DNA of 47,960 nucleotides from positions 1 through 47,960 of the forward strand of contig CALEFF010000081.1 of NCBI GenBank assembly GCA_937876865.1, written 5' to 3'. The first letter of the stretch is position 1. Every line of letters starts with the position of its first letter. The translations under genes and the position numbers were made by a program. The DNA is from an uncultured Bacteroidales bacterium. Lineage in GTDB: Bacteria > Bacteroidota > Bacteroidia > Bacteroidales > P3. The notes beneath the pieces are model-generated. The model saw nothing but the letters and a program-made list of their open reading frames with translations, did no database searches and had not been told where the DNA came from. This document shows positions 32,834-41,165 of the stretch, one piece after another.

Positions 32834-33813
32834 ATTCTCTCTATTAGTTTGTTTATATCTATGTTTTTACTGCATTGAAAGGTGTTGTTTTTACATTTTT
32901 TTGCTCCATGTAGGCCACATGGTTTGCATTTTGGTGTTGGATTGGCTTCTACTACTAAGGAATTGTCGCTTAGGGGTGTGAATCCGAAACTTGTGCTTGT
33001 GGAACAAAAAACTGCTGTTACGGGTGCATTGACCGAAGTGCAGAGATGTAAGGGTGCAGAGTCGTTTGTGAAGTTCATTTTGGCATCTCGCATTAGGGCG
33101 GCTGATTGTAGGAGAGTTAGTTTGCCCGATAAGTTAAAGGTGTTGGTGTGTTTAGTTTGTTGTTTTATGTATTGGCATAGGTCTTCGTCTTGTGGGGAGC
33201 CTAAGAGATAGAGTGGTGAGTCTTCTGGCAAGTGATTGGTTAGTTCTATCCATTTTTCTTTTTCTAAGGTCTTGGTTGGCCATAATGATGCTGGGCTTAG
33301 AGTGTAGTAATTGCCTTGTTTGTATATGCTTGTTTTGGCATAGTCTTGTTTTGTGGGATAGAGTGTTGGGCGTGGTGCTGTTTTACACCAATAGCCTTCG
33401 AGTAGGGATATGTTTCTATCTACTTCGTGTATGCCTTCTTCTATTTTGTGTTCTACTCTATGGGTAAAAAATATTGAAAGTGGGTTTTTCTTGAAGCCTA
33501 TGCGTTTTTTTGCTCCTGAGTATAGGGTTACAAAACCAGAGGAGAAGAAACGTTGTATGCAAAAGACTACATCATATTTTTCTTTCCTTATTCTATCGCA
33601 TAAATCCCATAGTCTTAGATATTTTTTGTCTTTTTTATTCCATATCCATAGGTTATTGATGAAAGGGTGCTCATGAAAAAGGGCTTGATTGCCATCTTTT
33701 ATCATTAAATCTATTTGTGAGGAAGGAAATTTGTGGTGTAATTTTTCTAAGAGTGAGGTTGCAAGAATTACATCGCCTATGGAGGCTGTTTGTATTACTA
33801 AGATTTTTTCCAT
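32830..33813 (-). CDS. Glycosyltransferase family 9 (heptosyltransferase-like)
   Basis: 327 residues. N-terminal KILVIQTASIGDVILATSLLEKLHHKFP is the family 9 signature; the C-terminal half contains TLSPASLWPTKTLEKEKWIEL and the nucleotide-sugar region MRDAKMNFTNDSAPLHLCTSVNAPVTAVFCSTS. The final part has a Cys-rich stretch (KCKPCGLHGAKKCKNNTFQC). Such enzymes add heptose or similar sugars to lipopolysaccharide or other glycans on the inner side of the membrane. Its stop overlaps the start of the PNGase F-like gene (ATGA). Confidence 0.9.
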   Translation of the reverse strand: MEKILVIQTASIGDVILATSLLEKLHHKFPSSQIDLMIKDGNQALFHEHPFINNLWIWNKKDKKYLRLWDLCDRIRKEKYDVVFCIQRFFSSGFVTLYSGAKKRIGFKKNPLSIFFTHRVEHKIEEGIHEVDRNISLLEGYWCKTAPRPTLYPTKQDYAKTSIYKQGNYYTLSPASLWPTKTLEKEKWIELTNHLPEDSPLYLLGSPQDEDLCQYIKQQTKHTNTFNLSGKLTLLQSAALMRDAKMNFTNDSAPLHLCTSVNAPVTAVFCSTSTSFGFTPLSDNSLVVEANPTPKCKPCGLHGAKKCKNNTFQCSKNIDINKLIERI

Positions 33814-33820
33814 ATTGTTT

Positions 33821-33859
33821 TAAAAATAAAGCCGCCCAATGTATCAATCGAACGGCTTT
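33821..33859 (-). terminator. Terminator after ilvE
   Basis: On the minus strand AAAGCCG (33853-33859) pairs with CGGCTTT (33828-33834), 18-base loop, then ATTTTTA. It separates ilvE from the GT9 gene downstream. Confidence 0.65.
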
Positions 33860-33886
33860 GGTGAAATTTCAAAAAAACTTTTGGTG

Positions 33887-34900
33887 TTATTCTACTACTA
33901 AGTTCCAATTGTGAGTATCTTCTACTTCTCCTTCTTGGATTCCTTTTAATTGTTTGTAAAGTTTTGTACAGATTGGGCCTGCTTCTGTGCCGTAATCATA
34001 TACTTTTCCTGTTTCTCTATCTACTATTTTTCCGATTGGAGAGATAACTGCTGCTGTTCCGCATGCTGCTACTTCTTCAAATGTTGATAGTTCTTCAACA
34101 GCGATTTGTCTTTGTTCTACTTTCAATCCCATGTCTTGGGCTAATTGACGTAATGACATATTTGTGATTGAAGGAAGAATAGATGTTGATTTTGGAGTGC
34201 AGTATGTGTTGTCTTTTATTCCAAAGAAGTTTGCTGCTCCTGCTTCATCTATGTATTTCTTTTCTTTTGCGTCAAGATAAAGTACGTTTGAGAATCCTTC
34301 ATCGTGAGCTCTTTGACCTGATTGAAGAGATGCTGCGTAGTTTCCTCCTACTTTCAATGTTCCTGTTCCAAGTGGAGCTGCACGGTCTGCATCTTTTACA
34401 ATTTGGATTTGAACTGGTTTGAACCCTTCTTTGAAATATGGTCCTACTGGTCCTGCAAATACTACGAAAAGATATTCATTTGCTGGTTTTACTCCAACTT
34501 GTGCTCCTGTTCCTATCAATAATGGACGAAGATATAAAGATGCTCCGCTTCCTGCTGGTGGAACAAATCTTTCATTTCTCTTTACTACTTCTATACAAGC
34601 CTTTACGAATAATTCTTCTGGAACTGGTGCCATCATAACGCCTTCTGCTGAACGTATTAAACGTTTTGCGTTTTCGTATGGACGGAACAAACGGATTTTT
34701 CCATCTACTCCTCTAAATGCTTTCATTCCTTCAAAAGCTTCTTGTCCATAGTGCAAGCAAGTAGCTGCCATGTGCATTGTGATTTCTTCTGAATCAGTTA
34801 CTTCTAATTCACCCCATTTTCCATCTCTGTAATAACAACGTACGTTGTAATCTGTTTTGTAATAACCAAATGGTAGGTTTTTCCAATCTATGTTTTGCAT
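33887..34900 (-). CDS. ilvE: Branched-chain amino acid aminotransferase
   Basis: 337 residues, class IV aminotransferase of the longer BCAT type. The PLP lysine is Lys183 in GTGTLKVGGNYAAS; the substrate and cofactor regions HYGQEAFEGMKAFRG and YIDEAGAANFFGIK are intact. It interconverts Leu, Ile, Val and their 2-oxo acids with 2-oxoglutarate. Single gene with its own promoter and terminator. Confidence 0.95.
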   Translation of the reverse strand: MQNIDWKNLPFGYYKTDYNVRCYYRDGKWGELEVTDSEEITMHMAATCLHYGQEAFEGMKAFRGVDGKIRLFRPYENAKRLIRSAEGVMMAPVPEELFVKACIEVVKRNERFVPPAGSGASLYLRPLLIGTGAQVGVKPANEYLFVVFAGPVGPYFKEGFKPVQIQIVKDADRAAPLGTGTLKVGGNYAASLQSGQRAHDEGFSNVLYLDAKEKKYIDEAGAANFFGIKDNTYCTPKSTSILPSITNMSLRQLAQDMGLKVEQRQIAVEELSTFEEVAACGTAAVISPIGKIVDRETGKVYDYGTEAGPICTKLYKQLKGIQEGEVEDTHNWNLVVE

Positions 34901-34928
34901 TTCTGTATGTTTTTATTGTTATTTTTGG

Positions 34929-34936
34929 CAAAAGTA
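34929..34936 (-). promoter_or_regulatory. -7 element of ilvE
   Basis: TACTTTTG on the minus strand, 28 bases before the ilvE ATG. It lies between ilvE and the thioesterase stop, so ilvE can be transcribed on its own. Confidence 0.5.
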
Positions 34937-34957
34937 GTCATTTATTTTCAATTAACC

Positions 34958-35392
34958 TTACTTTATTGCTTCAAATTTTAAGAATTTATCTTTAAATTCT
35001 TGCGGAATCTCGGCAGAAGTCTGTGTTTTTTGGTTAAATCCTGCAAGGATTGTTTTGCATGTACCTTTTATTTCTCCGTTTGAGGTGATGAGTCTTTGGT
35101 GCATTTTCATCGATTTGTTCCCAAAACTTACAAGTTTTGTTTCTACATATAAGTCTTCACCTTGTAGAATTGGTTTAAAAAAATTATTTTCTGTGTTTAC
35201 TATCACCACTAAAACTTCATTCCAACCAAAATGACCGCCATTTACCGCCTCAAAATAGTTTATGCGTCCTAAGTCGTAGTATTGGGCTTGATAACTATTG
35301 TTTACGTGGTTTAAAGCATCTAAATCGCTAAATCTTATTTGAACAGGTAAGCGAAATTTATAGGTATCGTTCTCTGGTTTTATTATATCCAT
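34958..35392 (-). CDS. Hotdog-fold acyl-CoA thioesterase (4HBT/YbgC-like)
   Basis: 144 residues, one hotdog domain. The motif RFSDLDALNHVNNSYQAQYYDLGRINYFE matches the active-site region of 4-hydroxybenzoyl-CoA-thioesterase-like enzymes (Asp in SDLDALNHVNN). It should hydrolyse an acyl-CoA; the substrate is unknown. Divergent from ribF, with about 70 bases between the two start codons. Confidence 0.88.
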   Translation of the reverse strand: MDIIKPENDTYKFRLPVQIRFSDLDALNHVNNSYQAQYYDLGRINYFEAVNGGHFGWNEVLVVIVNTENNFFKPILQGEDLYVETKLVSFGNKSMKMHQRLITSNGEIKGTCKTILAGFNQKTQTSAEIPQEFKDKFLKFEAIK

Positions 35393-35402
35393 TCTTGTTT
35401 TT

Positions 35403-35433
35403 TTTGCAAAGATAGTTGTTTTTTGTACTTTTG
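35403..35433 (+). promoter_or_regulatory. Promoter of ribF
   Basis: TTTG (35403-35406), 19-base spacer, TACTTTTG (35426-35433). Transcription should begin near 35440, which excludes the more upstream in-frame starts. Confidence 0.65.
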
Positions 35434-35463
35434 CAAACTCATTTGAGAATAATTTATTGTGTT

Positions 35464-36393
35464 TTGAAGGTATTAAAATTTGAGGATTTAAAAGATTTTG
35501 ATAAGCAACCTATTCTCTCTGTTGGAATGTTTGATGGAGTTCATAAAGGACATTTAGCACTTTTGAACGATTTGAAACAAGAGGCAGAAAAAGAGAATAC
35601 TTGTTCTATGGTAATTACCTTTGACGCTCATCCAAGGCAAGTAATAGCAGAAAATGAGAATGAGGTAAAGGTGTTACAAACCCCTGAGCAACGTTTAGAG
35701 AGATTGCGTAGGAGTGGAGTGGATTATGTGGTTATTCTCCATTTTACAAAAGAGATTGCAGGGCTTGAAGCCTCAGATTTCTTAGACCTTGTAATAGAAA
35801 ACATCAATCCTAAAAGCATAGTACTCGGATACGACAATCGTTTTGGAAGAAAAGGCTCAACACAATTTGACGATATTCTTGCAAAAGGAGAATACAAAAC
35901 CATTAAAATAAAAAGAGTAAAGGATTGTGTGTGGCATAACGGCAAGGAGATTTCTTCTACCCAAATTAGAAAAGCCTTAGAAAAAGGAGAAATAAGTCTT
36001 GCCAACCAAATGTTAGGATATAGTTACAGCATAGAAGGCAAAGTAGTGCACGGATATAAGATAGGACGAAATCTTGGCTATCCAACCGCAAACATAAAGC
36101 CCTCTAACAATAAGTTAATCCCGCCCGATGGAGTTTATGCAGTAAGATGCGAGGTAGATGACTTGATGTATAAAGGCGTAGTGTCAATAGGCAATAGAGA
36201 AACCTTTGAAAAAAAAATAAAAAGCATAGAATTACATATTTTTTTCTTTGAAAGAAATATTTATAACAAAGAAATAAAAATAGAATTCAAAGAGTTTTTA
36301 AGAGGACAAGAAAAGTTTCCATCAGTAGATGCCCTTGTAGAGCAAATAAAAAAAGATTGTGAAAATGCGAAAAATATACTATCTAATTATTAG
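35464..36393 (+). CDS. ribF: Bifunctional riboflavin kinase / FAD synthetase
   Basis: 309 residues from a TTG at 35464, giving the normal N-terminus (MKVLKFEDLKDF). No ATG is available before the core domain, and a longer open frame back to 35416 runs through the promoter. The N-terminal adenylyltransferase has SVGMFDGVHKGH and the ISSTQIRKAL motif; the C-terminal flavokinase has GRNLGYPTANI. It converts riboflavin to FMN and FAD. The following gene starts inside its end. Confidence 0.92.
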   Translation: MKVLKFEDLKDFDKQPILSVGMFDGVHKGHLALLNDLKQEAEKENTCSMVITFDAHPRQVIAENENEVKVLQTPEQRLERLRRSGVDYVVILHFTKEIAGLEASDFLDLVIENINPKSIVLGYDNRFGRKGSTQFDDILAKGEYKTIKIKRVKDCVWHNGKEISSTQIRKALEKGEISLANQMLGYSYSIEGKVVHGYKIGRNLGYPTANIKPSNNKLIPPDGVYAVRCEVDDLMYKGVVSIGNRETFEKKIKSIELHIFFFERNIYNKEIKIEFKEFLRGQEKFPSVDALVEQIKKDCENAKNILSNY

Positions 36394-36859
36394 CCTACTA
36401 TTCACCACCAACATTATAGCACAAGAGCCTTGTTACAAATCCTTAGAAGAAGCCTTAAAAGAAAAGGATTGTGTAAAGTGTCTTGATTTATCAAAACAAA
36501 GACTAAGAGAAATACCAAGAGAAGTATATCAATTTCCCAACTTAGAAAAACTAATTTTAACCAAAAACAAAATAAAATATCTTTCCGATACGTTATGCAC
36601 TTTACAACACTTACACTACATAGACCTTGGTTCAAACTACATAGACCAAATGCCCTCAACAATAAGCACACTACCAATAGACACATTGATAATGTGGGAT
36701 AACCCAATATATGAACTACCACAAGACTACGCACAATGGAACTTACTCTACCTTGACCTAAGAGCAATACAAATGAACAAAAAAGAACAAAACAACATAA
36801 AACAACTATTTCCTCACGCAAGAATAAGAATGGATCACCCATGCAACTGCGGGAGGTAA
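36365..36859 (+). CDS. Secreted leucine-rich-repeat protein
   Basis: 164 residues from the ATG at 36365 (a GTG at 36359 is the alternative). A signal peptide (MRKIYYLIISLLFTTNIIAQ) precedes four or so leucine-rich repeats of about 23 residues: CVKCLDLSKQRLREIPREVYQ, FPNLEKLILTKNKIKYLSDTL, LQHLHYIDLGSNYIDQMPSTI, and LYLDLRA. It overlaps ribF by 29 bases. Probably a periplasmic or surface binding protein; its partner is unknown. Confidence 0.78.
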   Translation: MRKIYYLIISLLFTTNIIAQEPCYKSLEEALKEKDCVKCLDLSKQRLREIPREVYQFPNLEKLILTKNKIKYLSDTLCTLQHLHYIDLGSNYIDQMPSTISTLPIDTLIMWDNPIYELPQDYAQWNLLYLDLRAIQMNKKEQNNIKQLFPHARIRMDHPCNCGR

Positions 36860-36880
36860 AACAAAAAACACAAAAAAGAA

Positions 36881-37645
36881 ATGAAAATAGCAATATATCA
36901 AGCAGACACAAAAGACAACCAAACACAGCATAACATAGAACGTTACAAACAAGCCTTAACACACTTAGAGAAAGACACCGATTTATTAATCTTTCCCGAA
37001 ATGTACACAACAGGCTTTACCATAGACACAGACTATGCAGAAGATATGCAAGGAGAGAGCTTGGAATACTTAAAACAAATAGCCAAAGAAAAAGACATAG
37101 CAGTAGATGCAAGCATACTAATCAAAGAAGGCGACAAATACATAAACCGACAATTCTTTGTAACCAAAGATAAAGTAGAATACTATGACAAAGCCCACCT
37201 TTTCTGTTTATCAAAAGAACCAAAAATAGTAAGCAAAGGCAGTAGGGAACAAATAGTAGAATACAAAGGTTGGCGAATCAAACTTTTAACCTGCTACGAC
37301 CTACGTTTTCCACAATGGGCAAGAAATCGCTACTCAGAAGAAAAAGGATACGATTACGATATATTGATATACGTAGCAAGTTGGGCAGATGATAGAATTT
37401 CTCATTGGGAAATGCTATTACCAGCCAGAGCAATAGAAAACCAAGCATACGTCTTAGGCTCCAATCGCACAGGCATAGACCACAAAGGCTACACCTATAA
37501 AGGAGCATCAATAGCCATAAACTACAAAGGCAATACAATAGTAAGAGCAAAAGACAACAGCGAAGAAATTATTTACGCCACCCTTGACAAAGACGCATTA
37601 AACAAATACCGAGAAAAATTCCCCGTAGCATTAGATTGGGATTAA
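36881..37645 (+). CDS. Carbon-nitrogen hydrolase, omega-amidase type
   Basis: 254 residues, nitrilase superfamily. The Glu-Lys-Cys triad is visible: Glu40 in LIFPEMYTTGF, Lys104 in YYDKAHLF, Cys138 in LLTCYDLRFPQWARN. The pattern fits the YafV/NIT2-like omega-amidases, which hydrolyse 2-oxoglutaramate or 2-oxosuccinamate. It lies 21 bases after the LRR gene and shares the ribF transcript unless an internal promoter exists. Coding strand is strongly A/C-rich. Confidence 0.88.
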   Translation: MKIAIYQADTKDNQTQHNIERYKQALTHLEKDTDLLIFPEMYTTGFTIDTDYAEDMQGESLEYLKQIAKEKDIAVDASILIKEGDKYINRQFFVTKDKVEYYDKAHLFCLSKEPKIVSKGSREQIVEYKGWRIKLLTCYDLRFPQWARNRYSEEKGYDYDILIYVASWADDRISHWEMLLPARAIENQAYVLGSNRTGIDHKGYTYKGASIAINYKGNTIVRAKDNSEEIIYATLDKDALNKYREKFPVALDWD

Positions 37646-37654
37646 AGAAAAATT

Positions 37655-37695
37655 GAAAGAGGCAATTGAGAAATTCAATCGCCTCTTTTCTTTTT
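37655..37695. terminator. Terminator between the omega-amidase and BtuG-like genes
   Basis: GAAAGAGGCAATTGA (37655-37669) pairs with 37675-37690 with one mismatch and one bulge, loop GAAAT, then TTTTTG. It sits between two convergent genes. Confidence 0.75.
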
Positions 37696-37731
37696 GATTT
37701 AGTATGGAAAAAAATATAGTATAAATGATTT

Positions 37732-38799
37732 CTATTTTTTGCTGATTACTTTTTGTGGACAGGTGTAGGTTTCAAAGTCTATTTGATAGTTGCCTGCATA
37801 GTCAAATACAAAGCATCGTCCATTTGAAACATAGTCTTTTGCATCGGTTATGAATACATTGGTTTCATCGTGTGAGATTTTATAAGGTGTAGTGATTGTT
37901 TTCTCTTCTGGCATTGTGGTTATGAAATCCTCTGGTGTTGCGTTAAGGTTGTTTAATGGGATTGTTTGATATGTATTTGTATAAGTGGTGTAGTCGGTGT
38001 TTGTAAACAATATTTTATCGCCTATTATGTCAAATCCACTCATTGATAGGTTGGCTCTTTCGGTTATTTCATCTGTTTGGGTGTTGATTTTGATTATTTC
38101 TTGTGCTACATCGCCATAGTTTCCTAATATTTGAACGTAAAGAAATCCGTCTTTTGCTTTTGTTGTGCCTGGGTTGAGTCCTACTTCTATTTGTTTTAGT
38201 CTTTCGTCTGTTGCAAGGTCAAATACTTCTATTACTTTGTCGTAGTTAGGGTAGTCTAATCCTCCGTTGCAACTAACGTATAGTTTTCCGTTGCTAACAG
38301 CTATGCCTTCGGGATTGCGTCCTTGTGTGGCAAAGGTTTTAATTATTGTGTTTGTTGTTGGATTGATTTTGCATACATTGCCATCAAAACAACTTACATA
38401 TAAATATTCTCCTGCATCTGTTATGTTTCTTGGTTGTGGGTTTTCGCTTGTTGTGATAGGTATTAGAGTTATTTTTTTAGCGTCTTTTTTGCTTACTACC
38501 ATTACACAGTTTGAGCCATTGACTACTATGTATAGTTTTCCGTTTTTTTCTATTACATCATTGGCTACATCTCCTAATGAGGCTCCGTTTTGTTCTTGGA
38601 AAATGTCTATTGTGGTTTCGCCTTTTGTTATATCGTAAAAGTCGAGGCTTGCATTGTTTCGTCCCCAAAGTCCTTCGCATACTACATAGTAGCCTTTGCC
38701 TAATTCTTTTGGTTCATCGTTTTGTGGTGGGTTTGGTTCGCATGCGTAAAATGTTGCAAGGAGTGCAAATAATACGCTTAATCTAAATGTTTTTTTCAT
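37732..38799 (-). CDS. BtuG-like surface lipoprotein (DUF5074, beta-propeller)
   Basis: 355 residues with a lipoprotein signal ending FYAC (Cys20) followed by a proline-rich linker. The rest is a YncE/DUF5074-like beta-propeller with repeated blades (GKLYIVVNGSNCVMVVSKK, GEYLYVSCFDGNVCKINPTTN, GKLYVSCNGGLDYPN). In Bacteroides, BtuG proteins of this fold bind B12 very tightly on top of BtuB. It is 14 bases after the TonB receptor gene and so falls under the same cobalamin riboswitch, which supports a B12-capture role. Confidence 0.83.
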   Translation of the reverse strand: MKKTFRLSVLFALLATFYACEPNPPQNDEPKELGKGYYVVCEGLWGRNNASLDFYDITKGETTIDIFQEQNGASLGDVANDVIEKNGKLYIVVNGSNCVMVVSKKDAKKITLIPITTSENPQPRNITDAGEYLYVSCFDGNVCKINPTTNTIIKTFATQGRNPEGIAVSNGKLYVSCNGGLDYPNYDKVIEVFDLATDERLKQIEVGLNPGTTKAKDGFLYVQILGNYGDVAQEIIKINTQTDEITERANLSMSGFDIIGDKILFTNTDYTTYTNTYQTIPLNNLNATPEDFITTMPEEKTITTPYKISHDETNVFITDAKDYVSNGRCFVFDYAGNYQIDFETYTCPQKVISKK

Positions 38800-38813
38800 G
38801 GTGTTTTGGTTTT

Positions 38814-40805
38814 TTAAAATTTATATTTGATACTTAAATTATAGTTTCTTCCGCACATTGGATAACTTTTTATGATTTCATATTGAGCGTTGGTTAGGTT
38901 GTTGCAAGAGATTTTTATTTCCCAATGTTTAAAGGCTTTGCTAAGGCTTAGTGAGTGTTCGCAATATGGGGCAAGGGAATTTCTTTCTGTGTTTTCGTTC
39001 ATTGTGTAGCGTTTTCCTACGGCAGAAAGGGTGTAGGCAAGGGAATAATCTCTTAGGCTTATTGTTGCAATTGCATTTCCGCTGTGGCGTGGTGTGTATT
39101 GTATTTGATGTAAGTATGTATTGCTGTTTTTGTCGCTGTCAATCGCTTGTTGGTAGTTGTAGATTAGGTTAAGATTTATTTTCATATTTTCTTTGTTTAT
39201 AAATCTTTCGTGATTGTAGTTTAGTTTTAACTCTAAACCATTTACAATTACTTGTCCGTAGTTTACCATACTCCAAATAAATAGGTTGTTTCTTGGTACG
39301 GCTACTATTTTGTCTTTTACTTTGTTGTGATATAGGTCTATGCCTAAGTAAATATTATGGTAGTTTTCCTCACCCCAAGAAGTGAAATAGGCAGTGTGTA
39401 AGTTATATTGTTTGGCTTTTTCAGGTTTTAAGTTAGGTTCTCCAACAAGATTATAATATAGGTCGTTGAAGGTTGGAATGCGAAAAATATCTTTGTAGAA
39501 TAGACTGATTTCATAGTGAGAGTCTTTTAGTAGTAGGCTAAGAAATGGGCTGAAATGGTTTTGCATATCAAAGGCTTTGTGGAGTGTTGCCCAATCTTTT
39601 GTAAGGGTATGAAGAAGGTTAATGTCTAATCGTAGTTTTCGGTATTTAAATGCACTTGTTATTGCACTTATGCTGCTGAAACGTTTTGGATCAAACTCAT
39701 AGTTCGTTTTTGCGTTAAGGGTGTTTAAAGAAAGATCATTAGTGAGAGAAAAACAAATTGTTCTTTTTTTGTTTTGCCATGCCAATATATTGTTTAAATA
39801 CATTTCTTCTTGGTTGTAAACATCTTCTTGAAAGCCTTGACTATTGTTGTAGTAAGGGTCGAAGTAGCGTGTGTAGTTTGAAGAGAGTTTAAAGTGATTT
39901 TTGTAAGATAGGTTTTGATTAAAATGATGTGTAAAGACGTTTTGAATAAAGAAATCTCTATTCCAAAGCCTTTGAGCAGACTTTAAATAATATAGTGTAG
40001 TAGGGCCGGGTAATCCTTTTTCATCATAGTAGAAATAAATCTTTGTTTTAATAGAAGATTTATTTGAAATATTTGCGTAAATGTTTGATTCTATTTTAGC
40101 AGAGAGTAAGTCGTTGTTTTGTCTTTTTTCTTTTGAGGTGCTATCGTTTACTCCGCTACCATAGTGCAATGTGTAAGGGTAGGAGCCTTCATAATTTACA
40201 AATTCGGAATTGATTGTAAGGCATAGTTTTTCGTTAATTTTTCTATTGAAATTACCACTTATGTTAAAAAGATTAAAACTTCCGTAAGAAAGTGATAAAT
40301 CGCCATTTGTGTTTCTATCTTGATTAAAAACAGGTCTTTTGCTTGTGAGTGAAAGTACGCTTCCACTTGCAAGGCTTTTAGCTGTTTGCATATTCATTAT
40401 GCGATTGCCGTTGTCAAGACTTAATTCCTCAATGTTGTTTACCGAGAATTTTGATAGGTCTATTTGTCCGTTTTGAGTGTTGCTTATGCTTATTCCATCG
40501 TAAAGAAGGTTTGTGTGCATTGAGCCTAAGCCTCGAACGGATATTGTCTTTAAACCATTTGTTCCGCCATAGTCTTTTATTGTTACTCCGGGAAGAAATT
40601 TTGCTGCTTGACCAATATCGTAAACCGATAGTTTTTTTAATTTTTCAATCTTTAATTTATGAGAAGAGGTTTGTTGATTGTGATTGTCCAAAGAGGAATC
40701 TATAACCTCAAAGCCTTCAAGGGTAATTACTCGAAGTGTGTCTTGTGAAAATAGTCCACAAGAATAGATAATCGATACTAATATTGTTATAATTCTTTTG
40801 TTCAT
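38814..40805 (-). CDS. btuB: TonB-dependent cobalamin receptor (BtuB-like)
   Basis: 663 residues. A signal peptide (ISIIYSCGLFS-like, first 20 residues) leads to a plug domain with SVYDIGQAAKFLPGVTIKDYGGTNGLKTISVRGLGSMHTNLLYDGISISNTQNGQIDLSKF, followed by a beta-barrel ending in YNLSIKYKF with a terminal aromatic residue. The long 5' leader is a cobalamin riboswitch, so B12 or a related corrinoid is the expected cargo. The next gene encodes a BtuG-like lipoprotein. No long N-terminal carboxypeptidase-like extension of the SusC kind is seen. Confidence 0.9.
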   Translation of the reverse strand: MNKRIITILVSIIYSCGLFSQDTLRVITLEGFEVIDSSLDNHNQQTSSHKLKIEKLKKLSVYDIGQAAKFLPGVTIKDYGGTNGLKTISVRGLGSMHTNLLYDGISISNTQNGQIDLSKFSVNNIEELSLDNGNRIMNMQTAKSLASGSVLSLTSKRPVFNQDRNTNGDLSLSYGSFNLFNISGNFNRKINEKLCLTINSEFVNYEGSYPYTLHYGSGVNDSTSKEKRQNNDLLSAKIESNIYANISNKSSIKTKIYFYYDEKGLPGPTTLYYLKSAQRLWNRDFFIQNVFTHHFNQNLSYKNHFKLSSNYTRYFDPYYNNSQGFQEDVYNQEEMYLNNILAWQNKKRTICFSLTNDLSLNTLNAKTNYEFDPKRFSSISAITSAFKYRKLRLDINLLHTLTKDWATLHKAFDMQNHFSPFLSLLLKDSHYEISLFYKDIFRIPTFNDLYYNLVGEPNLKPEKAKQYNLHTAYFTSWGEENYHNIYLGIDLYHNKVKDKIVAVPRNNLFIWSMVNYGQVIVNGLELKLNYNHERFINKENMKINLNLIYNYQQAIDSDKNSNTYLHQIQYTPRHSGNAIATISLRDYSLAYTLSAVGKRYTMNENTERNSLAPYCEHSLSLSKAFKHWEIKISCNNLTNAQYEIIKSYPMCGRNYNLSIKYKF

Positions 40806-40849
40806 AATTTAGTCCTTTCCTCGAAGACTGAAATTTATTTTTTAATCTT

Positions 40850-41020
40850 TGCACGGCAGGTCTTCTGACTTGTTCTTTTGAATAACGCCTTCCCATTATT
40901 AAAAACAGTGGCTAAGAATGCTATTCAAATATTTTAGAACTTACAGCAGCGGGACTGTTCAGGATTCTCACCTGATTCCCTTTTAATCACTTTGCAAACA
41001 ACTTGCATTAGTGAACCGTT
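40850..41020 (-). ncRNA. Cobalamin riboswitch upstream of the TonB receptor
   Basis: Read on the minus strand the leader contains GGGAATCAGGTGAGAATCC, then CAGTCCCGCTGCTGTAAG, the B12 box GCCACTG (40906-40912), and a GGGAAGGCG element, ending with AGTCAGAAGACCTGCC. These are the ordered conserved elements of the cobalamin riboswitch class. The receptor's ATG is 45 bases after its end, so binding of B12 probably blocks translation or causes early termination. The gap 40806-41165 holds only this and two divergent promoters. Confidence 0.92.
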
Positions 41021-41027
41021 GCGAGTG

Positions 41028-41035
41028 CAAAAGTA
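41028..41035 (-). promoter_or_regulatory. -7 element of the riboswitch-TonB receptor transcript
   Basis: TACTTTTG on the minus strand, just upstream of the first conserved riboswitch bases. Confidence 0.55.
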
Positions 41036-41107
41036 GAACAAAAAATTGAATCTGCAAATTTTTTCTTAATTTTTATGTTTTTATTTCATTGGTTTAAAAA
41101 AATGTTA

Positions 41108-41115
41108 TATGTTTG
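41108..41115 (+). promoter_or_regulatory. -7 element of the DUF349 gene
   Basis: TATGTTTG, about 50 bases before the start at 41166. No clear -33 TTTG. Confidence 0.4.
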
Positions 41116-41165
41116 CAAAAAAAATAGAGTATTAAAAATAACTAACAACTTTTAAATTTTATCGT

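Noticed and set aside
31400..33676. Many plus-strand open frames opposite the PNGase F-like and GT9 genes
   Set aside because: All are antisense to family-assigned genes and have Trp/Cys/Val-rich, repeat-like translations.
36414..37010. 198-codon minus-strand open frame across the LRR and omega-amidase genes
   Set aside because: Antisense to two clear genes; Leu/Cys/Phe-rich translation typical of an A/C-rich coding strand read backwards.
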